A stretch of DNA of 64,000 nucleotides, from positions 992,001 to 1,056,000 of the forward strand of contig JAHWDD010000002.1 in NCBI GenBank assembly GCA_023897205.1, written 5' to 3'. Both the position numbers and the translations under genes were made by a program. Shown in pieces: positions 43,497 to 52,704 of this stretch (within the stretch, counting starts at the first letter, position 1; every line of letters begins with the position of its first letter). The DNA comes from Exophiala sp. HKRS030. Taxonomy: Eukaryota; Ascomycota; Eurotiomycetes; Chaetothyriales; Herpotrichiellaceae. The notes under the pieces were generated by a model. That model was not told where the DNA came from. It saw nothing but the letters and a program-made list of their open reading frames with translations, and searched no databases.

Positions 43497-44252
43497 ATGC
43501 CCCTCCCAGAAGCCAGCGACTTTCCCACGTCTCTCAATCCCACAATCCACCTCCCTCCCAACACCACGCCGACCAATGTGATCCTGTTCCTGCCCGGCTT
43601 GGGCGACAACGCCTCAAACTTCTTCTCGTTCCCTCGTGCCCTGAACCTTCCAGACGCACTGACAATCACCCTCAACCCTCCGTTCCCCCTCCCCGTCCCG
43701 CTGGATCCTGACGGCACGTCCCATTCCTGGTCCGACGATCTTCACGTCGATGCGAGCACAGGGTCTCTCGACGCCGACCCGGACTCATCACCCACGAGTC
43801 GTGCCGTCGACCTCGTCGCCCGCGACGTCATCCACGACACCCTGATCGCCAAACAAGGCTACCGGCCGGACCACATCCACGTCTTTGGGTACGGGCAAGG
43901 AGGCTCCGTGGCCCTAGCGGTGCCGTTGCACGCGTCACTGTCGTCCCTTTCCCTGGGAGGGGTCATGGCCATTGGCGGAATGTTGCCTCTATCCCTTCCC
44001 GCCCCAAGCAAAACGACAAACAGGACTCCCGTCTTGCTCCTTTCGGGTTCGAACTCGCCGCTTGCGGCTGCCGACTCGAGCTCCTTGAAACGTGTCAAGG
44101 GCGTCTTCGAGTTCGTCACCTACCATCGGTGGAAGAAGGCCGGCGACACGATGCCCAAGAACAGGGAAGAGGTGTTGCCCATGATGCAATTCTGGGCGCG
44201 GTGCCTCAAGAGCAGAAGAGGCGTGCCCGATGACGCAGTTCAAGTCAGCTAA
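43497..44252 (+). CDS. Acyl-protein thioesterase-like alpha/beta-hydrolase, likely inactive
   Basis: This intronless frame of 251 aa starts at the first ATG. The fold of phospholipase/carboxylesterase (acyl-protein thioesterase) proteins is visible: VILFLPGLGDNASNFFSF at about 28-45, a helix with ARDVIHDTLIAKQGYRPDHI, then VFGYGQGGSVAL at about 129-140, and a C-terminal LLLSGSNSPL strand. In active members the nucleophile sits in G-[FY]-S-Q-G-G; here it is Gly133 (GYGQGG). The expected Asp after the last strand reads N/S, and no His is found in the GDTMPKNREE stretch where the H-S motif belongs. All three catalytic residues thus seem lost. A role as a binding protein is inference. An extra loop of about 25 residues (about 70-100) is Asp/Ser-rich. 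Confidence 0.75.
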   Translation: MPLPEASDFPTSLNPTIHLPPNTTPTNVILFLPGLGDNASNFFSFPRALNLPDALTITLNPPFPLPVPLDPDGTSHSWSDDLHVDASTGSLDADPDSSPTSRAVDLVARDVIHDTLIAKQGYRPDHIHVFGYGQGGSVALAVPLHASLSSLSLGGVMAIGGMLPLSLPAPSKTTNRTPVLLLSGSNSPLAAADSSSLKRVKGVFEFVTYHRWKKAGDTMPKNREEVLPMMQFWARCLKSRRGVPDDAVQVS

Positions 44253-44334
44253 GTCCGTCAAAGACTATCATGATGGTGATGTAGAGATGTGCTACAGACT
44301 CCAGACATGATCATTATGAATCTCGACTACCTGA

Positions 44335-46326
44335 CTACTTCAGACGTTCAAGTTCCTCCTTCGCCCTTAGGACGGCATCCTCGGCCTCCCTCCGTGTATG
44401 AACCTCGACCTCATCTTCGACAACTTTGCTACCCTGCTCAACCAAGTCCCTCATTCGGCCGACCATCCTCCGAATTAACGTCTTACCTTCTTCGTGTAAT
44501 GCCGTCTCCAGAGTTTTGGTGGCATTCAACCAGTCGCTCTGCATGCGCCACAGGGCATATGCCGTGCCGAGAGCAACGATGGTTCCAGCCTCGTACATGC
44601 TGCCCGCCACGGATACATATGTCAGGCCAGATAGTCCAGCTGAGAGACCAGTCAAGGACAGTGTCTTGAGCACAATCTGTTGAGCCGTACTGGTAAGACT
44701 AGTGATGGCACGATCGATTTGAGTAGCACGAATGGCTGAAATCGAAGACGACAAAGGCACTGGACGTGCAATGGCTGCCATCTCGATCTCTGTTCTTCCC
44801 GTTCTGTTGACCAGCACTGGTTCTACGGCCGGTTCGGTCGCAACTCCTGCTTGGGCTTGTAATACTTGGGTAGGCTCTTCAATCTTCTCTGTTTCGGGAA
44901 GAGCCACGGTATTACCGTTTTGCGGAACATCCATTAGAGATATTCCTGCCTGGGAAAAGCGGCCAGATAGCTCATATACGGCTCGTTCGGTCCGTGGTAG
45001 CCATGCGTTCGTGATGAGGTCGGTAATGATCAATCCGACGTCATCGACTCGCCAAAAGAGCTTGTACCATGCTAGTTTCCGCCAGTTTCGTGAACCCCAT
45101 GCGGACGATAATCCTGACTGAAGCTCTTGATGTGCATTTCGAGAAAACTCTTCGATCAAGTCTTCCAGGGTAGCCTTTGTCGTATAGTTTATACTCCTAG
45201 CTGCGTTGGATCGCTTTTCTAAAGCAGCCTGTGCTTGTAAGTTCCTCGTTGCATTGGTGAGAACCGAGCTTATCAAAGTCTTCACTGTTGCCGGGATAGG
45301 TCCCTCGGAGCGAGCGGCAGATGAAGAGGTGAGCCAGGTCGTCAACGAAGGAAGGCCAGAATCTATCCATTTGTGCTCGTAAGTTCTCGCCTCGGTCACG
45401 GACCGACGAATCGCTGCGAGACCTTCCTCCGCCTTGGTCGCATCGACGATCAGCACCTGTCGTCCGTGAGCTGCCGTCGTCTTCGTACCCTCCAGGTTCA
45501 CCACCGACTGGACCGACCTGCGGTCTTCCGGAGCCACAAAATTTGTAGAAGCGAGCAACTCTGCGGCCGCCATGAGCTCTCCTAACCCGTTCGTGACGAG
45601 CAACGTGCTGTGTACAGGTTGGCTGATCGCGACCTGCCTGCCACTTGCCGCCGTGGGCGTGCCGACCGAAGGCGACAGGAACGCATCCGCGGTGACGGTG
45701 TGGGCGCCTTGAAGCAGCTCGCCATTGCCCAAACCCTGGATCGTCGAGACCAATACTTCGACGTTGTTCCTCAGCAGAACGTCCGAAGGCACGTAGAGAA
45801 CCGGCGTCGAGGTCCTGGGTTGTGGTAGGTTTGGGTTCGGCGGTCGACCATACCGTATCACCAGGCCGTGACTGAAGGCAGCCCCGGGATCCAGAATCTG
45901 TTTCTCCCACGACCCTTCATCTTCCAGTGCGTCGGCGAGCAGTAATCGCACGACCCTCCGCGCCGTGTCTTGGACGTTCAGTCCCAACACTGCCACCCTC
46001 GTGGCGGGGGTCTCCGACTCGAGACCTTGCAGCGCAAGTTGTAGTCGACTCAGGTTCACCTGCGCCGAGGCCTTCTTCCACACCTCCCCCAGAGCTTCAT
46101 GGAGCGGCTTGTAGCGCGCGGGCACATTCTTCGTGGCGTTGACGGCCGTGTGTGAGGTGGGAATCGCAGCAGAGTTTCGTCGGGTCGTCGAGAGGGCTCG
46201 TCGCAAGAAACCAGATCGCAGACCGGGTCGACCGGTTCGCCATATCGTACAGGAGGGGCAGAAAAAGAAGCTGTCGACCACGAGCTCGAGCTGTCTGTGA
46301 GACCTGGATCTCGATGGTCTTTTCAT
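44335..46326 (-). CDS. Mitochondrial membrane protein, Mmc1-like
   Basis: This is a single open frame of 663 aa. The N-terminal 60 residues are rich in Arg/Ser/Thr with RRALSTTRR, a likely mitochondrial presequence. The middle has a large helical domain with GLNVQDTARRVVRLLLAD, YVPSDVLLRNNVEVLVSTIQ and a long segment with RNLQAQAALEKRSNAARSIN. The well-conserved part is near residues 395-445 (SSAWGSRNWRKLAWYKLFWR, VDDVGLIITDLITNAWLPR). Two hydrophobic helices follow (about 560-610), then a charged C-terminal helix. This architecture matches fungal proteins I remember as carrying an Mmc1 C-terminal domain. The biochemical role is not known to me. It lies in tandem downstream of the monooxygenase gene and converges on the hydrolase-like gene, with 82 bp between. 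Confidence 0.65.
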   Translation of the reverse strand: MKRPSRSRSHRQLELVVDSFFFCPSCTIWRTGRPGLRSGFLRRALSTTRRNSAAIPTSHTAVNATKNVPARYKPLHEALGEVWKKASAQVNLSRLQLALQGLESETPATRVAVLGLNVQDTARRVVRLLLADALEDEGSWEKQILDPGAAFSHGLVIRYGRPPNPNLPQPRTSTPVLYVPSDVLLRNNVEVLVSTIQGLGNGELLQGAHTVTADAFLSPSVGTPTAASGRQVAISQPVHSTLLVTNGLGELMAAAELLASTNFVAPEDRRSVQSVVNLEGTKTTAAHGRQVLIVDATKAEEGLAAIRRSVTEARTYEHKWIDSGLPSLTTWLTSSSAARSEGPIPATVKTLISSVLTNATRNLQAQAALEKRSNAARSINYTTKATLEDLIEEFSRNAHQELQSGLSSAWGSRNWRKLAWYKLFWRVDDVGLIITDLITNAWLPRTERAVYELSGRFSQAGISLMDVPQNGNTVALPETEKIEEPTQVLQAQAGVATEPAVEPVLVNRTGRTEIEMAAIARPVPLSSSISAIRATQIDRAITSLTSTAQQIVLKTLSLTGLSAGLSGLTYVSVAGSMYEAGTIVALGTAYALWRMQSDWLNATKTLETALHEEGKTLIRRMVGRMRDLVEQGSKVVEDEVEVHTRREAEDAVLRAKEELERLK

Positions 46327-46820
46327 GTTTGTTTGGCAACACCTACACTGGAAAAATGAATTCCAGGTGTTGCTCGTGTCGACTTGCGTGTCTGCGTCTA
46401 GACCTCGAAGCTGTCTTGTGATTTCCCCAAACGCGCCCGAGATGACGAAAGGTCACGCACAACGCGGAGAACCAAAAATTTACCAAAGTGCCTCCAATAC
46501 CCACCACCACTTCTCTATCTGCTCAGATTTAATGTTTGCTTGAACTTGGGGTGTGAATTCTATCATTTTATATTCACCTGGGTTCAAAAATTGTCTGAAA
46601 AAGACTAGATCGAGATAACATCAGGTCTGCATTGAGACTCTATGGATGTGAGAAGAAGCGCGATACGGCTGTGACTAGATGATGGCTTGCTAGCAGGATT
46701 GAGTGGTGTGCTAAGGATACAGACAGGAGGGGAGATTCATATATTGACGCGATCTGGGATTGGATCAAATATTCCAATGAGAGTGCAAGCGCCCTATATG
46801 TGCCGGCAAATACACAATCT
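46327..46820. other. Intergenic
   Basis: No gene is supported; it holds the promoter of the Mmc1-like gene and the 3' flank of the monooxygenase gene. Confidence 0.45.
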
Positions 46821-48086
46821 TCACCGTGCAGTCTTTGCTTCGACTCCCTCCATCTCCAGATTGAAATTGATCTCATGCCCCTCTGGGAACAATTTTGACA
46901 GGTTCGACCACAGAAGGAAACGTACCACCCAGGAAATCAATACGAAAAACAATTGAAGACACTTGATGCCCCAAGTTGTCTGTGGGATGAAAATGTAGGG
47001 CGCGTATCCCCAGAGCGGGATGTTCTGACATTGTTCCACGTATGCGCGCAGTCTCTTCTCGTACGTCTCAAACGCCGCTGGACTTCGGTGTCTCGACAGC
47101 TCCTGAGCCAGTACCCATCCACCTATGATCGCCAACTGGTTGCCGGACCCGGTGAAATTGGTCGGAGCACAAGCTGCATCACCGACGAGCGCGACCCGCC
47201 CTTGCGACCATTTCTGGAGTTTGACCTGCTCAAGCTCGTCCGCGTAGAAGTTTTCTGCGGTCATGATGTGCTCGACGACCCGTGGCGCTTCCCAGCCCAA
47301 GCCACTGTATAATTTGGCAAGGTGTTCCCTCTGCTTCGGCCTGTCTCCAGTGGCAATTGCTCGGTGCAGGTCAGGAAGGTCGCCACCAAGGTGGATCAGA
47401 TACACCGAGACTATCTTGTCATCTTTTCCAAGCGGCCGGATCCAGATGATCCGCCGGCCGGGGAAGGCGCACATTCGAGAGTAGGGCCAGTCCCGATCTT
47501 CCTTCGGAATTGAAAAGTATGCCACGTAGGCGCCGACGGGCTTGAAGCACTTGATGACTTCAGGGGGTCCCATTGTGAGCCTTCTCGTATGTGATTTGAC
47601 TCCGTCGGCGCCTATCACGAAATCAAATTCCTCGGTCCAACTGGATTTGTCGTTTCTTCTCTGAAGTTCCACGATGATTGTATCCTGTATCTGTCGTAGA
47701 CTCTGTATCGTCGTTTCGAAGTGGTACTTCACATTGGCAGATCCGTCGGCAGCTTTGTAGAGGACTTCGGTCAGGTCACCTCGCATGAGTTCGAGGTTGC
47801 CCGTGGGACTAAATGCGCCCGTCTCCAGGCGACCGTGCACACGAAACTTCTCATCGTGGCACTCGAACCCGAGCTCGCCCGTCTTCTTCTCATTCAGTTC
47901 GTCCAAGATGCCCATGGCTTTTACAACCTGAAGTGCAGGTTCTTCGATCTCGATCCCTTGTCCGGCTTTCTGCTCGGCTTTGGACCGTTCAATGACGACC
48001 ACCTCAAAGTCATACTTGGCCAGCCAGAAAGCTGCTACCGAGCCTGCCACACCTGCCCCGACGATGAGCACTCTCTGCGATGGCAT
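46821..48086 (-). CDS. FAD-dependent monooxygenase (PHBH / salicylate hydroxylase-like)
   Basis: This single-exon frame of 421 aa belongs to group A flavoprotein monooxygenases, which use NAD(P)H and O2 to hydroxylate small, often aromatic, substrates. All three family motifs are present: the dinucleotide fold VLIVGAGVAGS at about 6-16, the DG motif FVIGADGVKSHTRR near 160-172, and the GD motif RVALVGDAACAPT near 305. The C-terminus has a hydrophobic stretch (CLQLFFVLISWVVRFLLW) about 30 residues from the end that could anchor it to a membrane, an unusual addition for simple phenol hydroxylases but known in fungal pathway enzymes. It is transcribed away from the Zn2Cys6 gene, sharing its 0.8-kb upstream region, which suggests that the factor may control it. 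Confidence 0.85.
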   Translation of the reverse strand: MPSQRVLIVGAGVAGSVAAFWLAKYDFEVVVIERSKAEQKAGQGIEIEEPALQVVKAMGILDELNEKKTGELGFECHDEKFRVHGRLETGAFSPTGNLELMRGDLTEVLYKAADGSANVKYHFETTIQSLRQIQDTIIVELQRRNDKSSWTEEFDFVIGADGVKSHTRRLTMGPPEVIKCFKPVGAYVAYFSIPKEDRDWPYSRMCAFPGRRIIWIRPLGKDDKIVSVYLIHLGGDLPDLHRAIATGDRPKQREHLAKLYSGLGWEAPRVVEHIMTAENFYADELEQVKLQKWSQGRVALVGDAACAPTNFTGSGNQLAIIGGWVLAQELSRHRSPAAFETYEKRLRAYVEQCQNIPLWGYAPYIFIPQTTWGIKCLQLFFVLISWVVRFLLWSNLSKLFPEGHEINFNLEMEGVEAKTAR

Positions 48087-48913
48087 TATGGCGCCCTTGA
48101 CGGTTGGAGGACGGAAAATAGAAAACTTGGCCTTGAGCAGTCACGTAAGAATAAGAAAGATAACGGTCTGGGGGGGAGAGAAAGATAGAAGTTTTGTACA
48201 TATTGTTGCAAGGGACACGATTTAGCCTCATAGACATGATAAAGTGACGTTGAGACTCACCCGTGTGAGATGGTATCGGGCGTGCACCCTGGCAATTCGG
48301 GCCCGAATTTGGCTTCATTTACGAGGTACGACGGAAGCTGCCACCAAAGCGGACGAAAGTCTCATGTTGTAACTTGGTGTAGTACTGGTTGAGGGCGACC
48401 AGATCGAGACATTGAAAGCATCTCGTAACGATAGACATCTGAGAAACCGCGAACTGACCTGAGAACAGATGTGACCGGCAAATCTCGTTCCCTGTGTACC
48501 ATTGTGTTGTGGGAAAATCTATGTCACTATGGCCCCATTGCGTTGTTACCGACAACCCCAACATGTTCTTAATACTGCACCGTACACGCAGTGGTGGAGC
48601 ATGCATATACGAGGCGCTGTTTGGTAAGGCCACTCTGTATTCGAATTCGGAAGCTCGTAATACTCCGTACGGGTGTGAAGAAGACGTCAGGATTGATCAG
48701 TGTTCCTATTGGCTTGCTCGGACTCTGCCATAATGAGGCTGTTGCAGTTACTCCGTACGCGCCACAGCAATTGGGGGCCGCCTGCTTTAAAATGGACCCT
48801 GCTCCAAGGGATGTTTCTGCTGCCCTGAACGGCGTGATACTATATCGATGGAGCTGATCATTACTGGAGACTTCGGACTTTCTTTCTAAATCCCTGGATT
48901 TTGATCTTATGCC
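48087..48913. promoter_or_regulatory. Shared upstream region of the monooxygenase and Zn2Cys6 genes
   Basis: This 0.8-kb spacer lies between two divergent genes and must contain both promoters. It has two exact copies of the TACTCCGTA 9-mer (48661-48669 and 48749-48757), 165-253 bp upstream of the regulator's ATG. I could not pick a specific Zn2Cys6 CGG-type site with confidence. Confidence 0.5.
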
Positions 48914-50470
48914 ATGGTTAGAAAGGGGCAACCGAAGGTCAAAACAGGCTGTAACACATGCAAGTATGTGGACGTTATTTTCTCCCAAAGTCCTCAAAGA
49001 GTCCGCGCTAACCGCACTCCCAGGATTCGAAAGGTAAAATGCGACGAGACAAAGCCACACTGCGCAAGGTGCACAGATACGGGCAGGAGATGTGATGGCT
49101 ACCTCTCCAAACCTCGGGTTGTTCTGTCATTACACGAAGAACGCCGCCTGACTTCGAGCGGTAGCCATGGCCGCGAAGCCAGGGCGTTTGATTTTTTCCG
49201 GAATGTGGCTGGCCCGGCCCTCTCAGGCGAGTTCGACGCCTACTTCTGGACAAATATGGTATTACAAATGAGTCACCGCGAGCCGGCCGTCAGGCATGCG
49301 GTGGTGGCTCTGAGCTCGCTCTATGAGCAGTTCCAAGGCATGAACAAATCGCCACTTCTTGCATCAACAGACTACTTCGCCGTGCGCCATTATAACTCAG
49401 CAATCAAGGAGCTGCTCTCGTCTCGGGATGACGCAGTGGTGTTACTTGTGTGTGCGCTCTTCATTTGTGTCGAGTTTTTGCAAGGGAATCAGGACTCGGC
49501 CATCGAGCACTGCCGCAACGGTATCTTGATACTCAACAGGGCCGCACCATCGCTAGTTATACGCCATGATTACCTCCCCATCATTTTCTGTCGGTTGAGT
49601 ATCTTTCCTTTGTTTTTTGGGTGCTCGGTCTCGTCATTTCCTTATGTGGCAGGCCTGGACGCCAAATTTCAACACCATTTCGCCAAGATTGCGGATGCCC
49701 AATGCTCTCTCGACATTCTTCTCTCCGAATCGATTCGATTCATCCGCTCCGCCGGAGATTATCGTCTAGGGACATTGCGACACATGGACGTCCCAGCTTC
49801 GATTAGGGAGAAGCAAGAACGCCTCGAAAGGTCCCTGCATGCGTGGTATCATGCGTTCTCCGAGTTTCAGGCTGCTCAGCCGCCGCTGGAAAGTGGCCCA
49901 TTAAGATGTCACCTTCTTCAGATGAGATATCTGGTGACCCAGATTTGGGTAAACGTGGCTCTAGAGCCAAATGAAATGGCGTACGATCGGCATCTCGACA
50001 AATTCCGGTCAATAGTGAACCTAGCATCTCAGGTGGTGCTGCGAGGATCACCAGATCATTCTCCTCGTCCTAAATTCATATGCGAGATGGGTTTTACGCC
50101 TCTCCTGTACTTTGTCGTCATGAAGTGCCGGTCTCTACCTACTCGCCTCGCCGCCTTGTCTTTGATGAAGAAACTGGGGATTGACCGTGAAAACCTCTGG
50201 GACATGAACACGATGTATTGTGTGGGCCAGCGTCTGGTCGAGATGGAGCATGATATTACCCTGAGCGAGATCACCGTGCAGAGCTCTCTCCCTAGGTATG
50301 CCGAAGTACCTTCAGAAGAGGAGCGTATCAGGGAGGTTATGCTTAACCCAGGCGTGGATATTCGCCAGGATGACGAAGGCCATGAGGTCGTCTGGACGCA
50401 AATGCATTCCGTGTTTTGGGAACCTGATGATGAATTGGTCATGAAAAGTGACTGGATGGCACTTTCCTAA
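48914..50470 (+). CDS. Zn2Cys6 transcription factor
   Basis: Two exons, 48914-48963 and 49024-50470, with a 60-nt intron (GTATGT, branch CTAAC, CCCAG), give 498 aa. The binuclear zinc cluster is canonical: C13-x2-C16-x6-C23-x6-C30-x2-C33-x6-C40, with Lys/Arg between, so it should bind CGG-type half-sites. The intron falls between Cys16 and Cys23; its length is a multiple of three and it has no stop, so an unspliced message would keep the frame but add 20 residues inside the cluster. Downstream, residues of about 80-250 are helical, as in the fungal factor middle-homology region (AVRHAVVALSSLYEQF, LVCALFICVEFLQGN). No coiled coil follows the cluster. It is divergent from the monooxygenase gene and followed by the RTA1 gene on the same strand. 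Confidence 0.9.
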   Translation: MVRKGQPKVKTGCNTCKYVDVIFSQSPQRVRANRTPRIRKVKCDETKPHCARCTDTGRRCDGYLSKPRVVLSLHEERRLTSSGSHGREARAFDFFRNVAGPALSGEFDAYFWTNMVLQMSHREPAVRHAVVALSSLYEQFQGMNKSPLLASTDYFAVRHYNSAIKELLSSRDDAVVLLVCALFICVEFLQGNQDSAIEHCRNGILILNRAAPSLVIRHDYLPIIFCRLSIFPLFFGCSVSSFPYVAGLDAKFQHHFAKIADAQCSLDILLSESIRFIRSAGDYRLGTLRHMDVPASIREKQERLERSLHAWYHAFSEFQAAQPPLESGPLRCHLLQMRYLVTQIWVNVALEPNEMAYDRHLDKFRSIVNLASQVVLRGSPDHSPRPKFICEMGFTPLLYFVVMKCRSLPTRLAALSLMKKLGIDRENLWDMNTMYCVGQRLVEMEHDITLSEITVQSSLPRYAEVPSEEERIREVMLNPGVDIRQDDEGHEVVWTQMHSVFWEPDDELVMKSDWMALS

Positions 50471-50884
50471 CGGCAGAATCCCGCCAATAATGCTATTTAC
50501 CTAGCCTTCTGGCATTGGAGAAGACAGACCTTCAAATCTGGCTGGTGCGGACCATATTCATATCACTGATTGGCCGGCTCGGACTTTGCGACGCATTTGA
50601 CTTGACCAATTTTTATCCACTTCCGAGCCTCCACCAACCTTGTTTGTGGCTATATCAGCCTTGGTGAGCCCTCCTATGGACAATATATATCTCTTGAAGA
50701 AGTACCTGCCTTCAAGTGCCCGGGTTCAATCTTCCGTCCTTCACGGCGGTCTCACTCCATCCTAAGACCAGAGCCATCTTGTTACTCCCTATCGCATTTA
50801 TTGCTTTGTCTACGGCCTTGAAACAACAACGTTCTTGAGCCATACTCGGCCTCCAGTCCCGCACAATCATCTCTCCCTTCTTCA
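50471..50884. other. Intergenic
   Basis: This is the promoter and leader of the RTA1-like gene; nothing else was recognised. Confidence 0.45.
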
Positions 50885-52267
50885 ATGCTTCAATTCCGAC
50901 AACAGGCGGCTCCCACGCCTACCACTAGCACCCCATCCACTTCGGGAGTTGTCTACTTTACCTCCACTGAGGTGATCACTATCAAAGGTGGTGTCACAAA
51001 CAGCTATGTGACAATCGCTCCGCAGACGATACACATCGCTATTCCGACCTGCCTCCAGACGATTACGCCCGACAAAAATGGATATCTTCCTCCTGGAACT
51101 TGCAATGCTCTATGGGACTACTATCCCAGTTTTGGTGCAGCTTTGGTCTTCGCCGCTTTGTTTGGTATCCTGGTTTCGGTCCACATCTGTCAAGCAGTTG
51201 CATATAAGAAGGTGGGAAACTCCCCGGCATCCCCATGTTCTAGTTTTTGGGACCAATTTTTGTTTTCCATCACAGAAGTTTTGCTGGGTGATAATCATGG
51301 CTGCCTCCTGGGAGACCATTGCATTCACCTTTCGCACCTTAAGCACCCGCCACCAGCAGAATGCCAATATCTATCTGGTCTTTCAGATTTTCATTCTTCT
51401 TGCCCCATTGTGTAAGTCAGGTTTGAAAAACTATCTCCCTCCCTCGACCGGCATACTCATACCATCGAACAGGGGTCAACGCATTTGACTATATGGTTCT
51501 AGGCCGGTTGATCTACTTCTTCACCCCGGGTCGCTCACTCTTCTCTATACCTGCGTCTACCCTGGCTGCGGGGTTTGTGTCGCTGGATTTCGTCTCGTTC
51601 GTCATCCAGCTCGTCGGGGGGAGCTGGGCGAGTCCCACGGCTTCCGAGGCGAAGCAGATGCAGGGAATTCACATCTACATGGGGGGCATTGGTCTGCAGC
51701 AGTTCTTCATTTTTATTTTTGTCGGACTGGCCATTAAATTCCAACGGGAAATGACAAAGAATGAAAAGATCCGACAACTGCACGGTGCGACGTCTGCGAA
51801 AGAGTGGAGGTCCCTTTTGTATGCTTTGTATGCCACATTGGGGTTGATCACGGTATGTCTTACTCCAATCTCCCTCTACCATCTATCTCGTTCCTATGTG
51901 GTTCATACTAAACTAAATCTTTCCATTGCAGGTCCGCATCATGTTTCGACTGATCCAGTTTTCCTCGGGAGGAACATCTTCCAATAACCCCTTGGTATCC
52001 TCCGAAGCCTGTTTCTACATCCTTGAAGCCGTTCCGATGGTACTCGCGCTGCTCTGTTTCAACATCAAACATCCTGGTTCCGTTCTAGTGGGCCCAGAAT
52101 CTGAATTGCCCGGATTGATGGCAACTGTCAAAGCAAGGTGGCGCAAAAAGCAGACCGTTGCGTCCGTTGGAGAGATTTTACAGGAAAGCGATTTCCATGA
52201 GCTGCCCACCAGACCACACTACGCATCGGGCCTGAACGCCTCGGGACGATATGAGAGATTGAATTGA
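50885..52267 (+). CDS. RTA1-family seven-helix membrane protein (lipid-translocating exporter type)
   Basis: Four exons (50885-51211, 51276-51411, 51473-51852, 51932-52267), with introns of 64, 61 and 80 nt (good GTAAGT/GTATGT donors except the first, GTGGGA), give 392 aa. RTA1-like proteins are fungal plasma-membrane proteins; known members include Rsb1 (sphingoid base export), Rta1 (7-aminocholesterol resistance) and Pug1 (heme/porphyrin). Seen: a short Thr/Ser/Pro-rich N-terminus, a Cys-bearing extracellular ...PTCLQTITPDKNGYLPPGTC segment, then seven hydrophobic helices with FCWVIIMAASWETIAF, QNANIYLVFQIFILLAPLWV, DFVSFVIQLVGG and SSEACFYILEAVPMVLALL. The hydrophilic C-tail is about 65 residues. 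The family fits export or tolerance of a hydrophobic compound, consistent with the oxidoreductase neighbours; the cargo is unknown. Confidence 0.9.
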
Positions 52268-52704
52268 TATCGGCTGTCACGGAAACAGTCTGATGGAAGC
52301 CTGCCAATGCCGCCCATTCTCGTCAAAGTCGTAGAATTTGAACGAGTATAAGACGTCGTTATATTGACTGACCTTTTTCATATTCAAAATTTAGCATTTT
52401 AATGGTATCGCGAGAGTATAACACATCTTTGCTCTCGAACCAAGCATGGTGAGGATGAGTTAAATCATCGTTAATATAGTTAGTTACTAAGACCCTACTA
52501 TATTGGAATAGACAAATAGAGATATTCGCCAAACAAGCTACTTTTTTTTAAAGAGTGACTACTAGGTATATAACAGAACTTTACGCACGTGATGGCTTCG
52601 TTACAGTAAGATGATCACGCATTAGCATCAAAGCTGTATGTATGCGTTTAGAAACTTGCAAATGCGATACTCATTGACACGACTGATCTGAGACAACTAC
52701 CTGT
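52268..52704. other. Converging 3' flanks, A/T-rich
   Basis: No gene is supported. The stretch is clearly more A/T-rich than its neighbours and includes a run of T8 near 52540-52550. Confidence 0.45.
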
